Source: Pseudomaricurvus alkylphenolicus
GTDB lineage: Bacteria > Pseudomonadota > Gammaproteobacteria > Pseudomonadales > Cellvibrionaceae
Direction of reading: 5' to 3'
DNA length: 64,000 nt
Assembly (NCBI RefSeq): GCF_011683955.1
Contig: NZ_JAAQPI010000018.1
Coordinates: 1-64,000 of the forward strand
The translations under genes were made by a program, and so were the position numbers. Of the stretch, positions 9,558 to 17,263 are shown in pieces; the stretch's first letter is position 1, and each line of letters begins with the position of its first letter. Under the pieces are notes generated by a model. The model was given only the letters and a program-made list of their open reading frames with translations, was not told the origin of the DNA and ran no database searches.

Positions 9558-10424
9558 ATGCGCGATCTGAATTACCAACTCAAACAACTGTGCCATCGAA
9601 ATCGAGACGGCAGCCACAGCACCCAAGCCAACCGAGCAAAAATCTTGTATTTGGTGGCCAATCAGCTCCAGGAGATGGGGTACCGAGGCATGGGTGTGAG
9701 ATCCTTAAAACCGAAACACGTTGAGGCGTTAAGTCAGCGCTGGATATCAGAAGAGCTGGCTCCTGGAACCATCAAGAACCGTATGAACTGCTTGCGATGG
9801 TGGGCGACTAAAGTGAATCGCGCCAACGTTGTGGCACGAACAAACGACTACTACGGTATTCCCGATCGACAATTGGTTGGTCAGGTGTCAAAGGCGCAGC
9901 AATTGACGGATGCGGCCTTGCAGAATATCGCCGATCCATACGTGCGAATGAGTCTTGAACTGCAACAGGCTTTCGGGCTGCGACGGGAAGAGGCGATCAA
10001 GTTTATTCCCAGCTACGCCGATCAAGGTGATTTTATTTGCCTCAAGGCCAGCTGGACCAAGGGGGGTAAGGCGAGACAAGTGCCCATTCTCAATCAATCG
10101 CAACGTGACGTGCTGGATCGAGCGCACAGATTGGCGGGACAACGCTCGCTGATTCCTGAGGAAAAGACCTTCATACAGCAACTGCGGTTGTATGAACGTC
10201 AGACGACAAAAGCGGGTTTGTCCAAGCTCCACGGACTCCGCCATTACTATGCACAGCAAAGGTACCAAGCGCTGACTGGGTGGGCAGCACCGGCAGTGGG
10301 CGGTCCATCCTTAAAGCAGTTGAACGCCAAGGAACGGGAGAAAGATCACCAAGTACGATTGATCGTCAGTGCCGAATTGGGTCATTTCCGCAAGGAAATT
10401 GTCGCTGTGTATCTAGCCCTGTGA
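9558..10424 (+). CDS. Integrase-fold (tyrosine recombinase-type) protein of the conjugative element
   Basis: This 288-aa protein resembles the family with a phage-integrase N-terminal domain followed by an Integrase_1-type domain, which is common in mobile elements. Visible catalytic-type residues are Arg in FGLRREEAIKF, a lysine near TKGGKARQVP, the HGLRHYY box (His and Arg), and a C-terminal ELGHFRKEIVAVYL with a candidate nucleophilic tyrosine. The start ATG 9558 has AAAGGA about 7 bases upstream and lies just after the hairpin array. These proteins often sit inside ICE backbones and are not always the enzyme that inserts the element, so its role here may be replication-, resolution- or maintenance-related. 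Confidence 0.75.
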   Translation: MRDLNYQLKQLCHRNRDGSHSTQANRAKILYLVANQLQEMGYRGMGVRSLKPKHVEALSQRWISEELAPGTIKNRMNCLRWWATKVNRANVVARTNDYYGIPDRQLVGQVSKAQQLTDAALQNIADPYVRMSLELQQAFGLRREEAIKFIPSYADQGDFICLKASWTKGGKARQVPILNQSQRDVLDRAHRLAGQRSLIPEEKTFIQQLRLYERQTTKAGLSKLHGLRHYYAQQRYQALTGWAAPAVGGPSLKQLNAKEREKDHQVRLIVSAELGHFRKEIVAVYLAL

Positions 10425-10517
10425 TTGATATTCAGACATTCAGTGAGGGGATTATGCGTATTCAAGAATAGTTGATAACGGGCACCATGGCTTGCATCAA
10501 TTTGCAGGGGGCTGATC

Positions 10518-11015
10518 GTGGACAAGGAGAACAGGCTTTTTTCGAAGGTACTTTATCCCTTTGTTATCGGAATGACATTGAATGGCAGTCCGGTGGCAAT
10601 CGCTGCCAATCAAACCGGAGCGGACACCAGTGCACATTTGCAAGTGGGTCGATATTCCCTAATGAGCACTGCGCCATCGACAGGACAGGTGGACTTACTG
10701 GCTGTCACGGTAGAGCGATCCATTCCCGAGACTGTGAAAAGCATCGGGAACGCACTGGACTGGCTACTCCAAGGTTCGGGCTACCGCTTAGCCGATACTT
10801 CTCTGTTGTCCGATGAAGCGATAGAGCTGTTCCATCTCCCGCTACCGAGCGCACACCGACAGTTTCAGGCCTTGCCGCTTCGCCAGGTATTGTCCCTCAT
10901 TGTCGGTCCAGCATTTTCCATGGTGCATGATCCTGCGCATCGATTGCTGGGGTTTGAGCGGTGTTCGAGGCAGACCCCAGAGGCCAGTGCCTCGCCCTTA
11001 ATAAAGAAGCAATAA
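10518..11015 (+). CDS. PilL-like protein of PFGI-1-class conjugative elements
   Basis: The 165-aa protein resembles the N-terminal PilL domain that opens the transfer regions of this class of ICE (TIGR03748-like). Features are a hydrophobic N-terminal segment ending NGSPVAIAA, consistent with export, then GRYSLMSTAPSTGQVDLLAVTVERSIPETVKSIGNALDWLLQGSGYRL, whose last part (DWLLQGSGYRL...PSAHRQFQALPLRQVLSLIVGPAF) is characteristic. The GTG start has AGGGGG seven bases upstream. The remaining pil genes of related elements are absent, so only the coupling-region member is kept. It probably acts in the periplasm at the mating apparatus. Confidence 0.75.
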   Translation: MDKENRLFSKVLYPFVIGMTLNGSPVAIAANQTGADTSAHLQVGRYSLMSTAPSTGQVDLLAVTVERSIPETVKSIGNALDWLLQGSGYRLADTSLLSDEAIELFHLPLPSAHRQFQALPLRQVLSLIVGPAFSMVHDPAHRLLGFERCSRQTPEASASPLIKKQ

Positions 11016-11028
11016 GAGGGAAGTACCC

Positions 11029-11256
11029 ATGGCAACGGTCATTTGCGTCTTTTTGCTGATTTGTGGGTTCGCACTGACAACCGGAGAGGGGGGCAGTGAA
11101 GAGAAAGATCCAGCTGAGCATTCTCAATCAATACACGTCGAACCTCAAAAGCCCACCGACAATGCCAGTGCTTGCGACAAATCAGGATCAATCATTATCG
11201 AGCGGGACCTACGAGTGCCTCCCGATAGTGAGGAGGTATCGAATGTCGATCAATAG
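11029..11256 (+). CDS. Small exported acidic protein of the transfer region
   Basis: This 75-aa frame has a hydrophobic N-terminus (MATVICVFLLICGFALTTGEG), compatible with a signal peptide or membrane anchor, followed by a polar acidic tail. It begins 13 bases after the PilL-like gene, with GAGGGAAG upstream, and overlaps the next gene by 14 bases, fitting the tight operon. I recognise no family. The conserved operon position in related elements would have to be compared to decide whether it is real. Confidence 0.45.
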   Translation: MATVICVFLLICGFALTTGEGGSEEKDPAEHSQSIHVEPQKPTDNASACDKSGSIIIERDLRVPPDSEEVSNVDQ

Positions 11257-12067
11257 GGTCTCAGAAAACAACCGTTGGTTGGCTATTGGATTGTGTGCGG
11301 TGTGCCTGACCGTGAGTGCAGGGCTGGTTTCGGCATCTAGAATCGACCTCCCTGAAAAGAACGAGAAAAAACTTATCGAGCACCACTCAACGGAGCTTCA
11401 CGACGTCCAGCGCCAGCGTATCGACATGTGGGGCCTGGGCAACATCGAGTGGCAACGATATCGATCATTGATGCAAGGCATACGTGGTAGCGTCAGTCCC
11501 AGTACCTTGTCGCCCATTGAGGTGTTGGGCATCCACGCCAGAACACCGACGGAACGGAGACGTTACGCTCGGATGTGGGCCAAGATGATGCGGGAAGACG
11601 CCGAACGCATCTTAACGTTCCAACTGGCGTATGACACCGCTCAGCAAGAGCTGTATCCGGGTACCTCACTCATAAATGCCGATAAATTGGCTCAGTTGAA
11701 GCAGACTACAACACCTAAGCCGCAGGAAGAGTGGCAGGCCGAAGATCGCCTACTGTTTTTTACCCAAACGGACTGCTCGATCTGCGACGTGCTTTGGGAC
11801 CGTCTGCGATCCCGCCTAGACAGTATTCGTGGTATTGATGTCTATTTCCTTGACGTTGCCGCCGGGGAAGAACCCCGCATTCGCTCGTGGGCGGCCGACA
11901 GACAATTGGATCCAGCATGGCTAAAAGAACGCCGAGTGACGCTGAATATCGACGGTGGGTTATTAAAGAAGCTGTCCGACTCACTGGATTTTGACCCCAG
12001 TGAGCGTCCCCGTGTCCTGCGCCGACGAGATGAGCAATTATCTGTTGTGCCAGCGTATCGGTTTTGA
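11243..12067 (+). CDS. ICE protein of the PFL_4693 (TIGR03759) type
   Basis: The 274-aa protein resembles a conserved family found in the transfer operons of PFGI-1-class elements. It has an N-terminal membrane segment (WLAIGLCAVCLTVSAGLVSA), the marker region QRQRIDMWGLGNIEWQRYRSLM and SPIEVLGIHARTPTERRRYARMW, and a C-terminal thioredoxin-like part with LLFFTQTDCSICDVLWDRL. That segment has a Cys-X2-Cys (CSIC), so a redox or disulfide-handling role in the periplasm is plausible. ATG 11243 is chosen because AGGAGG lies seven bases upstream; longer in-frame starts would run through the preceding small gene. Confidence 0.8.
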   Translation: MSINRVSENNRWLAIGLCAVCLTVSAGLVSASRIDLPEKNEKKLIEHHSTELHDVQRQRIDMWGLGNIEWQRYRSLMQGIRGSVSPSTLSPIEVLGIHARTPTERRRYARMWAKMMREDAERILTFQLAYDTAQQELYPGTSLINADKLAQLKQTTTPKPQEEWQAEDRLLFFTQTDCSICDVLWDRLRSRLDSIRGIDVYFLDVAAGEEPRIRSWAADRQLDPAWLKERRVTLNIDGGLLKKLSDSLDFDPSERPRVLRRRDEQLSVVPAYRF

Positions 12068-12076
12068 GGGCGGCGT

Positions 12077-12631
12077 ATGACGTTATCTTATCGCTCGACA
12101 CTGATCGTCTTGGTCTTGCTGTACTCCTGTGGGCTTCAGGCAGAACTCACGGTGATACACGATAGCGGAGATACCCAACCGCTAACGCCATACCTTGAGG
12201 TTCTGCAACAGCCACAGAATGTACGTCCACAGCGGCCTGTCGATCCAGATCAGGCGCTGCGTTCTGCCGGTCCCGCACATATCGAGAATCTGTTGCCGAT
12301 TCGTTCCCCCGGTTTACGCCCGGGCGCTTTGAGCAAATCAACATTGCCCAAGGACGTTCAAAAACGTCTAACACAGGGCATTCCCCGTCCATTCTTCTTA
12401 GTTGGCTCCGATCCACTGTCGGAACAGTGGCTGCGACAACACCGCGCAAAGCTCATTGAAATTGGCGCCGTGGGTATGTTGGTGCAGGCCGACAATGCGG
12501 AGGACGTTCGACGCATGGCGTCGGTTGGACAGGGGTTAAGGATCACCTTGGGTTCCGGCAGCGATGTGGCCAAATCGTTGGGCCTTACACAGTATCCGGT
12601 GCTGATTACGACAAAAGGATTGGAGCAGTGA
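12077..12631 (+). CDS. ICE protein of the PFL_4695 (TIGR03765) type
   Basis: The 184-aa protein has an N-terminal signal peptide (TLIVLVLLYSCGLQA) and the family-like regions LPIRSPGLRPGALSK, RPFFLVGSDPLSEQWLRQHRAKL and GAVGMLVQADN...LGLTQYPVLIT. It belongs to the cell-envelope components of the transfer system; its exact role is unknown in the family. Its final codons overlap the TraD start (GTGA), so the pair is translationally coupled. Confidence 0.8.
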   Translation: MTLSYRSTLIVLVLLYSCGLQAELTVIHDSGDTQPLTPYLEVLQQPQNVRPQRPVDPDQALRSAGPAHIENLLPIRSPGLRPGALSKSTLPKDVQKRLTQGIPRPFFLVGSDPLSEQWLRQHRAKLIEIGAVGMLVQADNAEDVRRMASVGQGLRITLGSGSDVAKSLGLTQYPVLITTKGLEQ

Positions 12632-14757
12632 GTGACCATCCAGTAGAGGCGCTGTTAAGGCCGCCTATTGAGCTTTGGTCTTCATTTGCTTCATTCGCGG
12701 TGAGCTCTATTGCTTTCACGGCTCCTTGGGCATTGATGATGCCGCCTGGTATCGCCTTTGCCTGCGGTGGGTCTTTGTTTCTGTTTGGGGCTTACCGGGG
12801 AGCACAAGCTTGGCGGGTCATTCGCTATCAACGGCATATGCGAAAGCTGCCAGAGTATCGGATGAGCTCGGACCAAGTGCCGGTCAGTCATCACAAGCTC
12901 TTTCTGGGGCAGGGTTTTCGATGGACCCAGCGCCATACTCAGCGGCTAAGGGATACGTTGAAACCCGAGGTTCAACGTTATGTGGAACCCGGTAGTCTAT
13001 ACCGATGGGCTAGGCAGAAGGAGGTGACCTGGGAGCATATCCCTGTATTGAGTTGGATCGCTCGAGGGTTACGCCGCCGCCACTGGGCAAATCCCTTGGC
13101 GCCAATGCCGCCGGTTGGTGGGAAACCCGCTCTGCACGCGGTAGAACCCCAAGAGCAACACGTGTGGATGGACCTGGGCGAGCGGGTTGGGCATACCCTG
13201 GTACTGGGTACCACACGGGTCGGTAAGACCCGCCTAGCGGAGCTATTGATCACCCAGGATATTCGACGTGGGGATGTGGTCATTGTCTTTGATCCCAAGG
13301 GGGACGCTGAGCTGTTGCGGCGCATGTACCTGGAGGCCAAAGCCTCGGATCGGTTACAGGATTTCTACGTCTTTCATTTAGGGTTTCCCGAGATCTCAGC
13401 GCGTTACAACGCCATAGGCAACTTTTCCCGCATTACCGAGGTAGCGACCCGTATCGCCAACCAGTTACCCAACGAGGGAAACTCTGCGGCTTTTAAGGAA
13501 TTCGCCTGGCGCTTCGTCAACATCATTGCCAGAGCGTTGGTTGCCTTAAATAGAAGGCCGGATTACCAGCAGGTTCGACGATACATCAATGACATAGAAC
13601 CGTTGTTCGTTGAGTACGCTGAACACTGCGCGACGAGAGAGGGTATTGAACAATGGCCCGAGACCGTGGCATCGCGGGCTGACGACATCAAAGAGCGCAA
13701 TTTACCCAATTCGTTGCGAGGGCGAAGTATGCAAGCCATCGCGGTCATGCGGTTGCTACAGGAGAATGAACTCTACGATCCGGTGATGGACGGCTTGCTG
13801 TCGGCGTTCAAATACGACAAGACGTACTTCGATAAGATCGTGAGCTCTGTTGGGCCTCTGATGGAAAAGCTAACCACAGGCAGTATTACCGGGTTGATCT
13901 CTCCCAACTACCAAGATACCGACGACCAGCGCCCGATATTCGAATGGATGGACGTTATTCAACGTAAAGGTATTGTGTATGTGGGGTTAGACGCACTGAC
14001 TGATACCACAGTGGCCGGTGCCGTGGGCAACTCCATGTTCGCGGATCTTGTTTCCGTGGCCGGGCAAATCTACAAGCATGGGGTGAGCGGAGAGGGGCAC
14101 AGTCCGCAAGAGCCCCGATCACTTTATGAGACGCCTACTATCTCGCTTCATGCCGATGAGTTTAACGAGTTGATCGGGGATGAGTTTGTGCCTCTACTGA
14201 ACAAAGCCGGAGGTGCGGGTTTTCAGGTCACCGCGTATACCCAGACCTGGTCGGATGTCGAAGCCCGAATCGGCAATCGGGCGAAGGCCGGGCAGGTGGC
14301 GGGTAACTTTAACACCTTGTTGATGCTGCGCGTCAAAGAACTGGAGACGGCGGCCATGCTCACCGATCAACTCCCCAAAGTGGAGGTGTTTTCCCTGATG
14401 AGCGTGTCAGGGGTCGATGATTCTTCTGATCCTGGGTCAGGTGTGGACTTCAAGTCCCGGAACGAAGACCGCATCAGTGTTTCCGAAGTGCCGATGTTAA
14501 CAGCGGCTGACATGGTGGCACTCCCCAAGGGGCAAGCCTTCGCACTGATCGAAGGCGGTCAGCTGTGGAAGATTCGAATGCCTCTACCGAACAGTGGATC
14601 CGAAGGTGAATTACCGCTGGCACTGGAGGAAATCGCCTCAGAGATGCGACGAACCTACGTCACCAATGATCAATGGTATCGTTCGAATGAGCACTGGTGG
14701 TACGCAGCCGGGTCTGAAGGCCTTGGGCAAGAGTTCGACAGCGAATTAAAGGTTTAA
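12628..14757 (+). CDS. traD: Conjugative coupling protein TraD, SXT/TOL type
   Basis: This 709-aa membrane ATPase recruits the DNA-relaxase complex to the type IV secretion channel. Two N-terminal membrane segments (about residues 17-55) are followed by a cytoplasmic RecA-like domain. The Walker A is LVLGTTRVGKTRL (Lys200), with FDPKGDAELL after it. The hexamer-type core and the TISLHADEFNELIGDEFVP (Walker B-like) segment fit the TIGR03743 family. The GTG start overlaps the preceding stop, with GGAG upstream. Its presence implies that a relaxase should exist, but none was found in this window. Confidence 0.92.
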   Translation: MSDHPVEALLRPPIELWSSFASFAVSSIAFTAPWALMMPPGIAFACGGSLFLFGAYRGAQAWRVIRYQRHMRKLPEYRMSSDQVPVSHHKLFLGQGFRWTQRHTQRLRDTLKPEVQRYVEPGSLYRWARQKEVTWEHIPVLSWIARGLRRRHWANPLAPMPPVGGKPALHAVEPQEQHVWMDLGERVGHTLVLGTTRVGKTRLAELLITQDIRRGDVVIVFDPKGDAELLRRMYLEAKASDRLQDFYVFHLGFPEISARYNAIGNFSRITEVATRIANQLPNEGNSAAFKEFAWRFVNIIARALVALNRRPDYQQVRRYINDIEPLFVEYAEHCATREGIEQWPETVASRADDIKERNLPNSLRGRSMQAIAVMRLLQENELYDPVMDGLLSAFKYDKTYFDKIVSSVGPLMEKLTTGSITGLISPNYQDTDDQRPIFEWMDVIQRKGIVYVGLDALTDTTVAGAVGNSMFADLVSVAGQIYKHGVSGEGHSPQEPRSLYETPTISLHADEFNELIGDEFVPLLNKAGGAGFQVTAYTQTWSDVEARIGNRAKAGQVAGNFNTLLMLRVKELETAAMLTDQLPKVEVFSLMSVSGVDDSSDPGSGVDFKSRNEDRISVSEVPMLTAADMVALPKGQAFALIEGGQLWKIRMPLPNSGSEGELPLALEEIASEMRRTYVTNDQWYRSNEHWWYAAGSEGLGQEFDSELKV

Positions 14758-14763
14758 CCTGGA

Positions 14764-15492
14764 GTGGAATCGCAGGATCCGCGTAATCGAGTTGTTCAGC
14801 GGGGCTTCTGGTCGAACCTTCTAACCGGATTCGCCCAGTGCCTAAAGTGGTTGGTGGTATCGCTGCTGTTCTCGATCATCGTGGAATGGATTGGGATGAC
14901 CTTCTGGTGGGAAGCGCAGGGCATCGACCACAGCCAGCAGATGCTCGCCAATGAGCTAAGTTTCCTGGGAACCGATGTTCAGCACAGCCTTCTAACGGAT
15001 AATCCGACCACCTATGCCGATTCACTGTCTAAGTGGTTCCATGTGCTGCTCTTCGAATACACGCGTATTTTGGAGCTGATTGAGTGGTTGTCGCCGGAAC
15101 CGGCACCTGGGGAGAAAGGGATACGGCTGGTTCTCAGAAATCTATATTGGCCAATGTCAGAGTATGTTGCCGCCGCCGTCCAGATTACGCAGGTATTCGC
15201 GGTCAGACTGGCTATTCTAACACTGGCCTCTCCTGCGTTCGGGCTGTTTGCGCTCGTTGCCTTAGTAGATGGCCTCGTCAGACGAGATCTGCGCCGCTGG
15301 GGCGGTGGTAGAGAAAGCTCGTTTGTTTATCACTACGCCAAAAAGGCGGCATTCCCCTTAATTATCTCAGCCTGGGTTATCTACTTGGCGCTGCCTGTCA
15401 GTATTCATCCCTCCTGGGTCATTCTGCCTTTTTCCATTGGTTTTGCTTTTACGGTTTCAGTGACCGCAAGTACGTTCAAGAAGTACTTGTAG
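14764..15492 (+). CDS. ICE membrane protein of the PFL_4697 (TIGR03747) type
   Basis: The 242-aa inner-membrane protein has hydrophobic segments near residues 25-45 (CLKWLVVSLLFSIIVEWIGM), 140-170 and 195-240. The family hallmarks are WIGMTFWWEAQGIDHSQQML and ALVDGLVRRDLRRWGGGRESSFVYHYAKK. It always neighbours TraD in related elements and probably helps assemble the transfer apparatus. The GTG start lies six bases after the TraD stop and its ribosome binding site is weak, so coupling to TraD is likely. Confidence 0.8.
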   Translation: MESQDPRNRVVQRGFWSNLLTGFAQCLKWLVVSLLFSIIVEWIGMTFWWEAQGIDHSQQMLANELSFLGTDVQHSLLTDNPTTYADSLSKWFHVLLFEYTRILELIEWLSPEPAPGEKGIRLVLRNLYWPMSEYVAAAVQITQVFAVRLAILTLASPAFGLFALVALVDGLVRRDLRRWGGGRESSFVYHYAKKAAFPLIISAWVIYLALPVSIHPSWVILPFSIGFAFTVSVTASTFKKYL

Positions 15493-15585
15493 AGCTGTGA
15501 TCTATGAAGAATGTAGAGCAACCTACACTAATGGTACGTAGCTGGGAGCAGGGCTACGACTTGGGTTTCTCGATAAAAGCTACTA

Positions 15586-15606
15586 TTCCCTATTGTTAGT
15601 AGGGAA
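15586..15606. promoter_or_regulatory. 7-bp inverted repeat upstream of the recombinase-like gene
   Basis: TTCCCTA (15586-15592) pairs with TAGGGAA (15600-15606) across a 7-base loop, about 50 bases before the ATG at 15655. There is no T-run, so an operator or 5'-leader element is more likely than a terminator. It marks the switch from transfer operon to cargo. Confidence 0.35.
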
Positions 15607-15654
15607 ATGAGAGGCCTATAATAGGGTGCAGTTGTATCCATATCCAGGGACGAA

Positions 15655-16404
15655 ATGGTAACAAATATGATCGGCAACAGCGGGTCTTACCTACCGGGCC
15701 CCCAGAGCCTCTTTCATCCGGTGAAGGGGCCTTCGTATGCCCCTCACTTCAAATTCGCGCAGATCGAATGGGAGCGGTTGGCCGCTAAACGGCACATGGT
15801 GCTGTATACGATCGCCGCCTTGCCGGTATACCTCTTAACGCTTGAAGCCTTTCTGTACGGAGCCAAAAAGCACCAGAAGTACCCGTTGATCTTGGAGCTG
15901 ATGTGCGCTATCTGTGCTCGGGACTCCGAAGTAATGGCCTTAACCCCTAGCGCCTCAATGGGTGACAGCTGCGACTTTGGGGTGGTCCTCAAAACCCTGA
16001 AACTGTGGCAAAGCCAGCTCACCAACGCCGTCTTACGTTGCTCCCCGAAACGTTTCATCCCCATTGTCGACCACTCCCCGAAAGACCGGATTCAGAATTT
16101 TCTGTATATGGTGTACTTTAGGAAAACCGAGCTGGCCTTTTCAATGTGGCGTCAAGTGATGAATCGGAATATTCATGTATTGGTGGAACGAACAGGGTGC
16201 GTGTTCATTGCGATTCATTTGATGTTGAATGGGCGGCTATTGAAGTATGCGAGTCAGCTGTTGGGGTACAAATTGGTCGATCGTACAGGGGTCTACACCA
16301 ATGCGGTCTCCGCGGACAGGGCGCAGTTTTTGGTTGAGGTTGATTTTCACCAAATGTCTGCTTACGACCCAAAGCGGATAGTGGATAGGTATCTTGTAGT
16401 GTGA
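15655..16404 (+). CDS. Divergent tyrosine-recombinase-like protein
   Basis: I infer a recombinase fold for this 249-aa protein from the order of motifs. First comes a segment resembling the Arg-I region (LILELMCAICARDSEVMALTP, with Arg89). Next is a basic hairpin region (LRCSPKRFIPIVD). Last is a C-terminal part (NIHVLVERTGCVFIAIHLML, then SQLLGYKLVDRTGVYTN) that aligns by eye with the usual HxLRxT...LLGHxxxxTTxxYTH stretch. His174 and Arg179 are one residue further apart than normal, the usual Gly-His is Gly-Tyr (204-205), and Tyr214 could be the nucleophile. Eroded spacing suggests either an unusual subfamily or loss of activity. It precedes the defence cargo and may have helped bring it in. 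Confidence 0.5.
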   Translation: MVTNMIGNSGSYLPGPQSLFHPVKGPSYAPHFKFAQIEWERLAAKRHMVLYTIAALPVYLLTLEAFLYGAKKHQKYPLILELMCAICARDSEVMALTPSASMGDSCDFGVVLKTLKLWQSQLTNAVLRCSPKRFIPIVDHSPKDRIQNFLYMVYFRKTELAFSMWRQVMNRNIHVLVERTGCVFIAIHLMLNGRLLKYASQLLGYKLVDRTGVYTNAVSADRAQFLVEVDFHQMSAYDPKRIVDRYLVV

Positions 16405-16486
16405 AATGTATGGTATCACTCCGTTGGTTTGATGAGGTTTATACAGAGATATTTGAGCAGACTGAGAATTTTAAGAAGAATTAATA

Positions 16487-17263
16487 ATGGATTTTATAGA
16501 AGAGCTGAATGAGCGTCCTGAAGGTAGCTTAGATGTTACTTGTCATGTTTTATCTGACAACTCTGCACAACAGCTAGAGGATTATCTTGTAGATAGGCTG
16601 GCCAGCTGTTATATCTCTCAAGAAAAACTAGAAGAGAGGGCTAACCAAACAGGCCTAGCCTATAGTGAATTGATCGCTAACAAGATTCCTGACAAGGGAA
16701 GTGTAATGTCAGGTGATTTCGGAGAAATATTTACTCTTTATTTTTTAGATAGGCAGTATGAAGATGATTTGAAACTAATTAAGAAGTGGAGATACAAGCA
16801 GGATAGGAAAAAGGCCGCGCCACACTCAGATGTTGTTTTATTTAATATTGAAGATTTGAATAATCCTTCAGAAGATGATTTTGTTATATGTGCTGAGTCT
16901 AAACAGAAAGCAACTTCTAGTACATTTGATCCTATTGCAAGTGCTATCTCAGGATATGAGTCGGATAGAACTGGCAGGCTTGCCAAAACACTTGTATGGC
17001 TTAAAGAAAAAGCCATTGATGAAGGGAATCAAGAAGATTTATCCTTAGCCTCTCGGTTTGCGGATGAATTAAATACACGTTATTCGAAGATATATCGAGC
17101 TGTTGCTGTTGTTGATAGGACGTTTCTGAATAACGAGATAACAAAAGATATTAATTTACCTGAAAGAACTCATGACTTTGAGGTCATTGTTATTGGTATT
17201 GATGATCTGAAAGAGTGTTATGAATCGGTATTTCAGCGTGCATGTGCAGAGGCAAATCTATGA
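16487..17263 (+). CDS. hamA: HamA, DUF1837 nuclease subunit of the Hachiman defence system
   Basis: The 258-aa protein has the DUF1837 pattern: GDFGEIFTLYFL (Gly76-Glu80), then SDVVLFNIED with Asp115, then CAESKQKAT with Glu137-x-Lys139. Together these form a PD-(D/E)xK-like nuclease site. In Hachiman, HamA is the effector held by the helicase HamB and released on sensing abnormal DNA during phage infection (established for the family). It overlaps the helicase gene by four bases (ATGA), as usual for the pair. The coding sequence is visibly more AT-rich than the flanking transfer genes, consistent with separate acquisition. No other Hachiman component is known to be needed. Confidence 0.82.
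   Translation: MDFIEELNERPEGSLDVTCHVLSDNSAQQLEDYLVDRLASCYISQEKLEERANQTGLAYSELIANKIPDKGSVMSGDFGEIFTLYFLDRQYEDDLKLIKKWRYKQDRKKAAPHSDVVLFNIEDLNNPSEDDFVICAESKQKATSSTFDPIASAISGYESDRTGRLAKTLVWLKEKAIDEGNQEDLSLASRFADELNTRYSKIYRAVAVVDRTFLNNEITKDINLPERTHDFEVIVIGIDDLKECYESVFQRACAEANL

Noticed and set aside
9558-10424. The element's main insertion integrase
   Set aside because: The family with this N-terminal domain is often an internal backbone protein; no tRNA or att site lies beside it.
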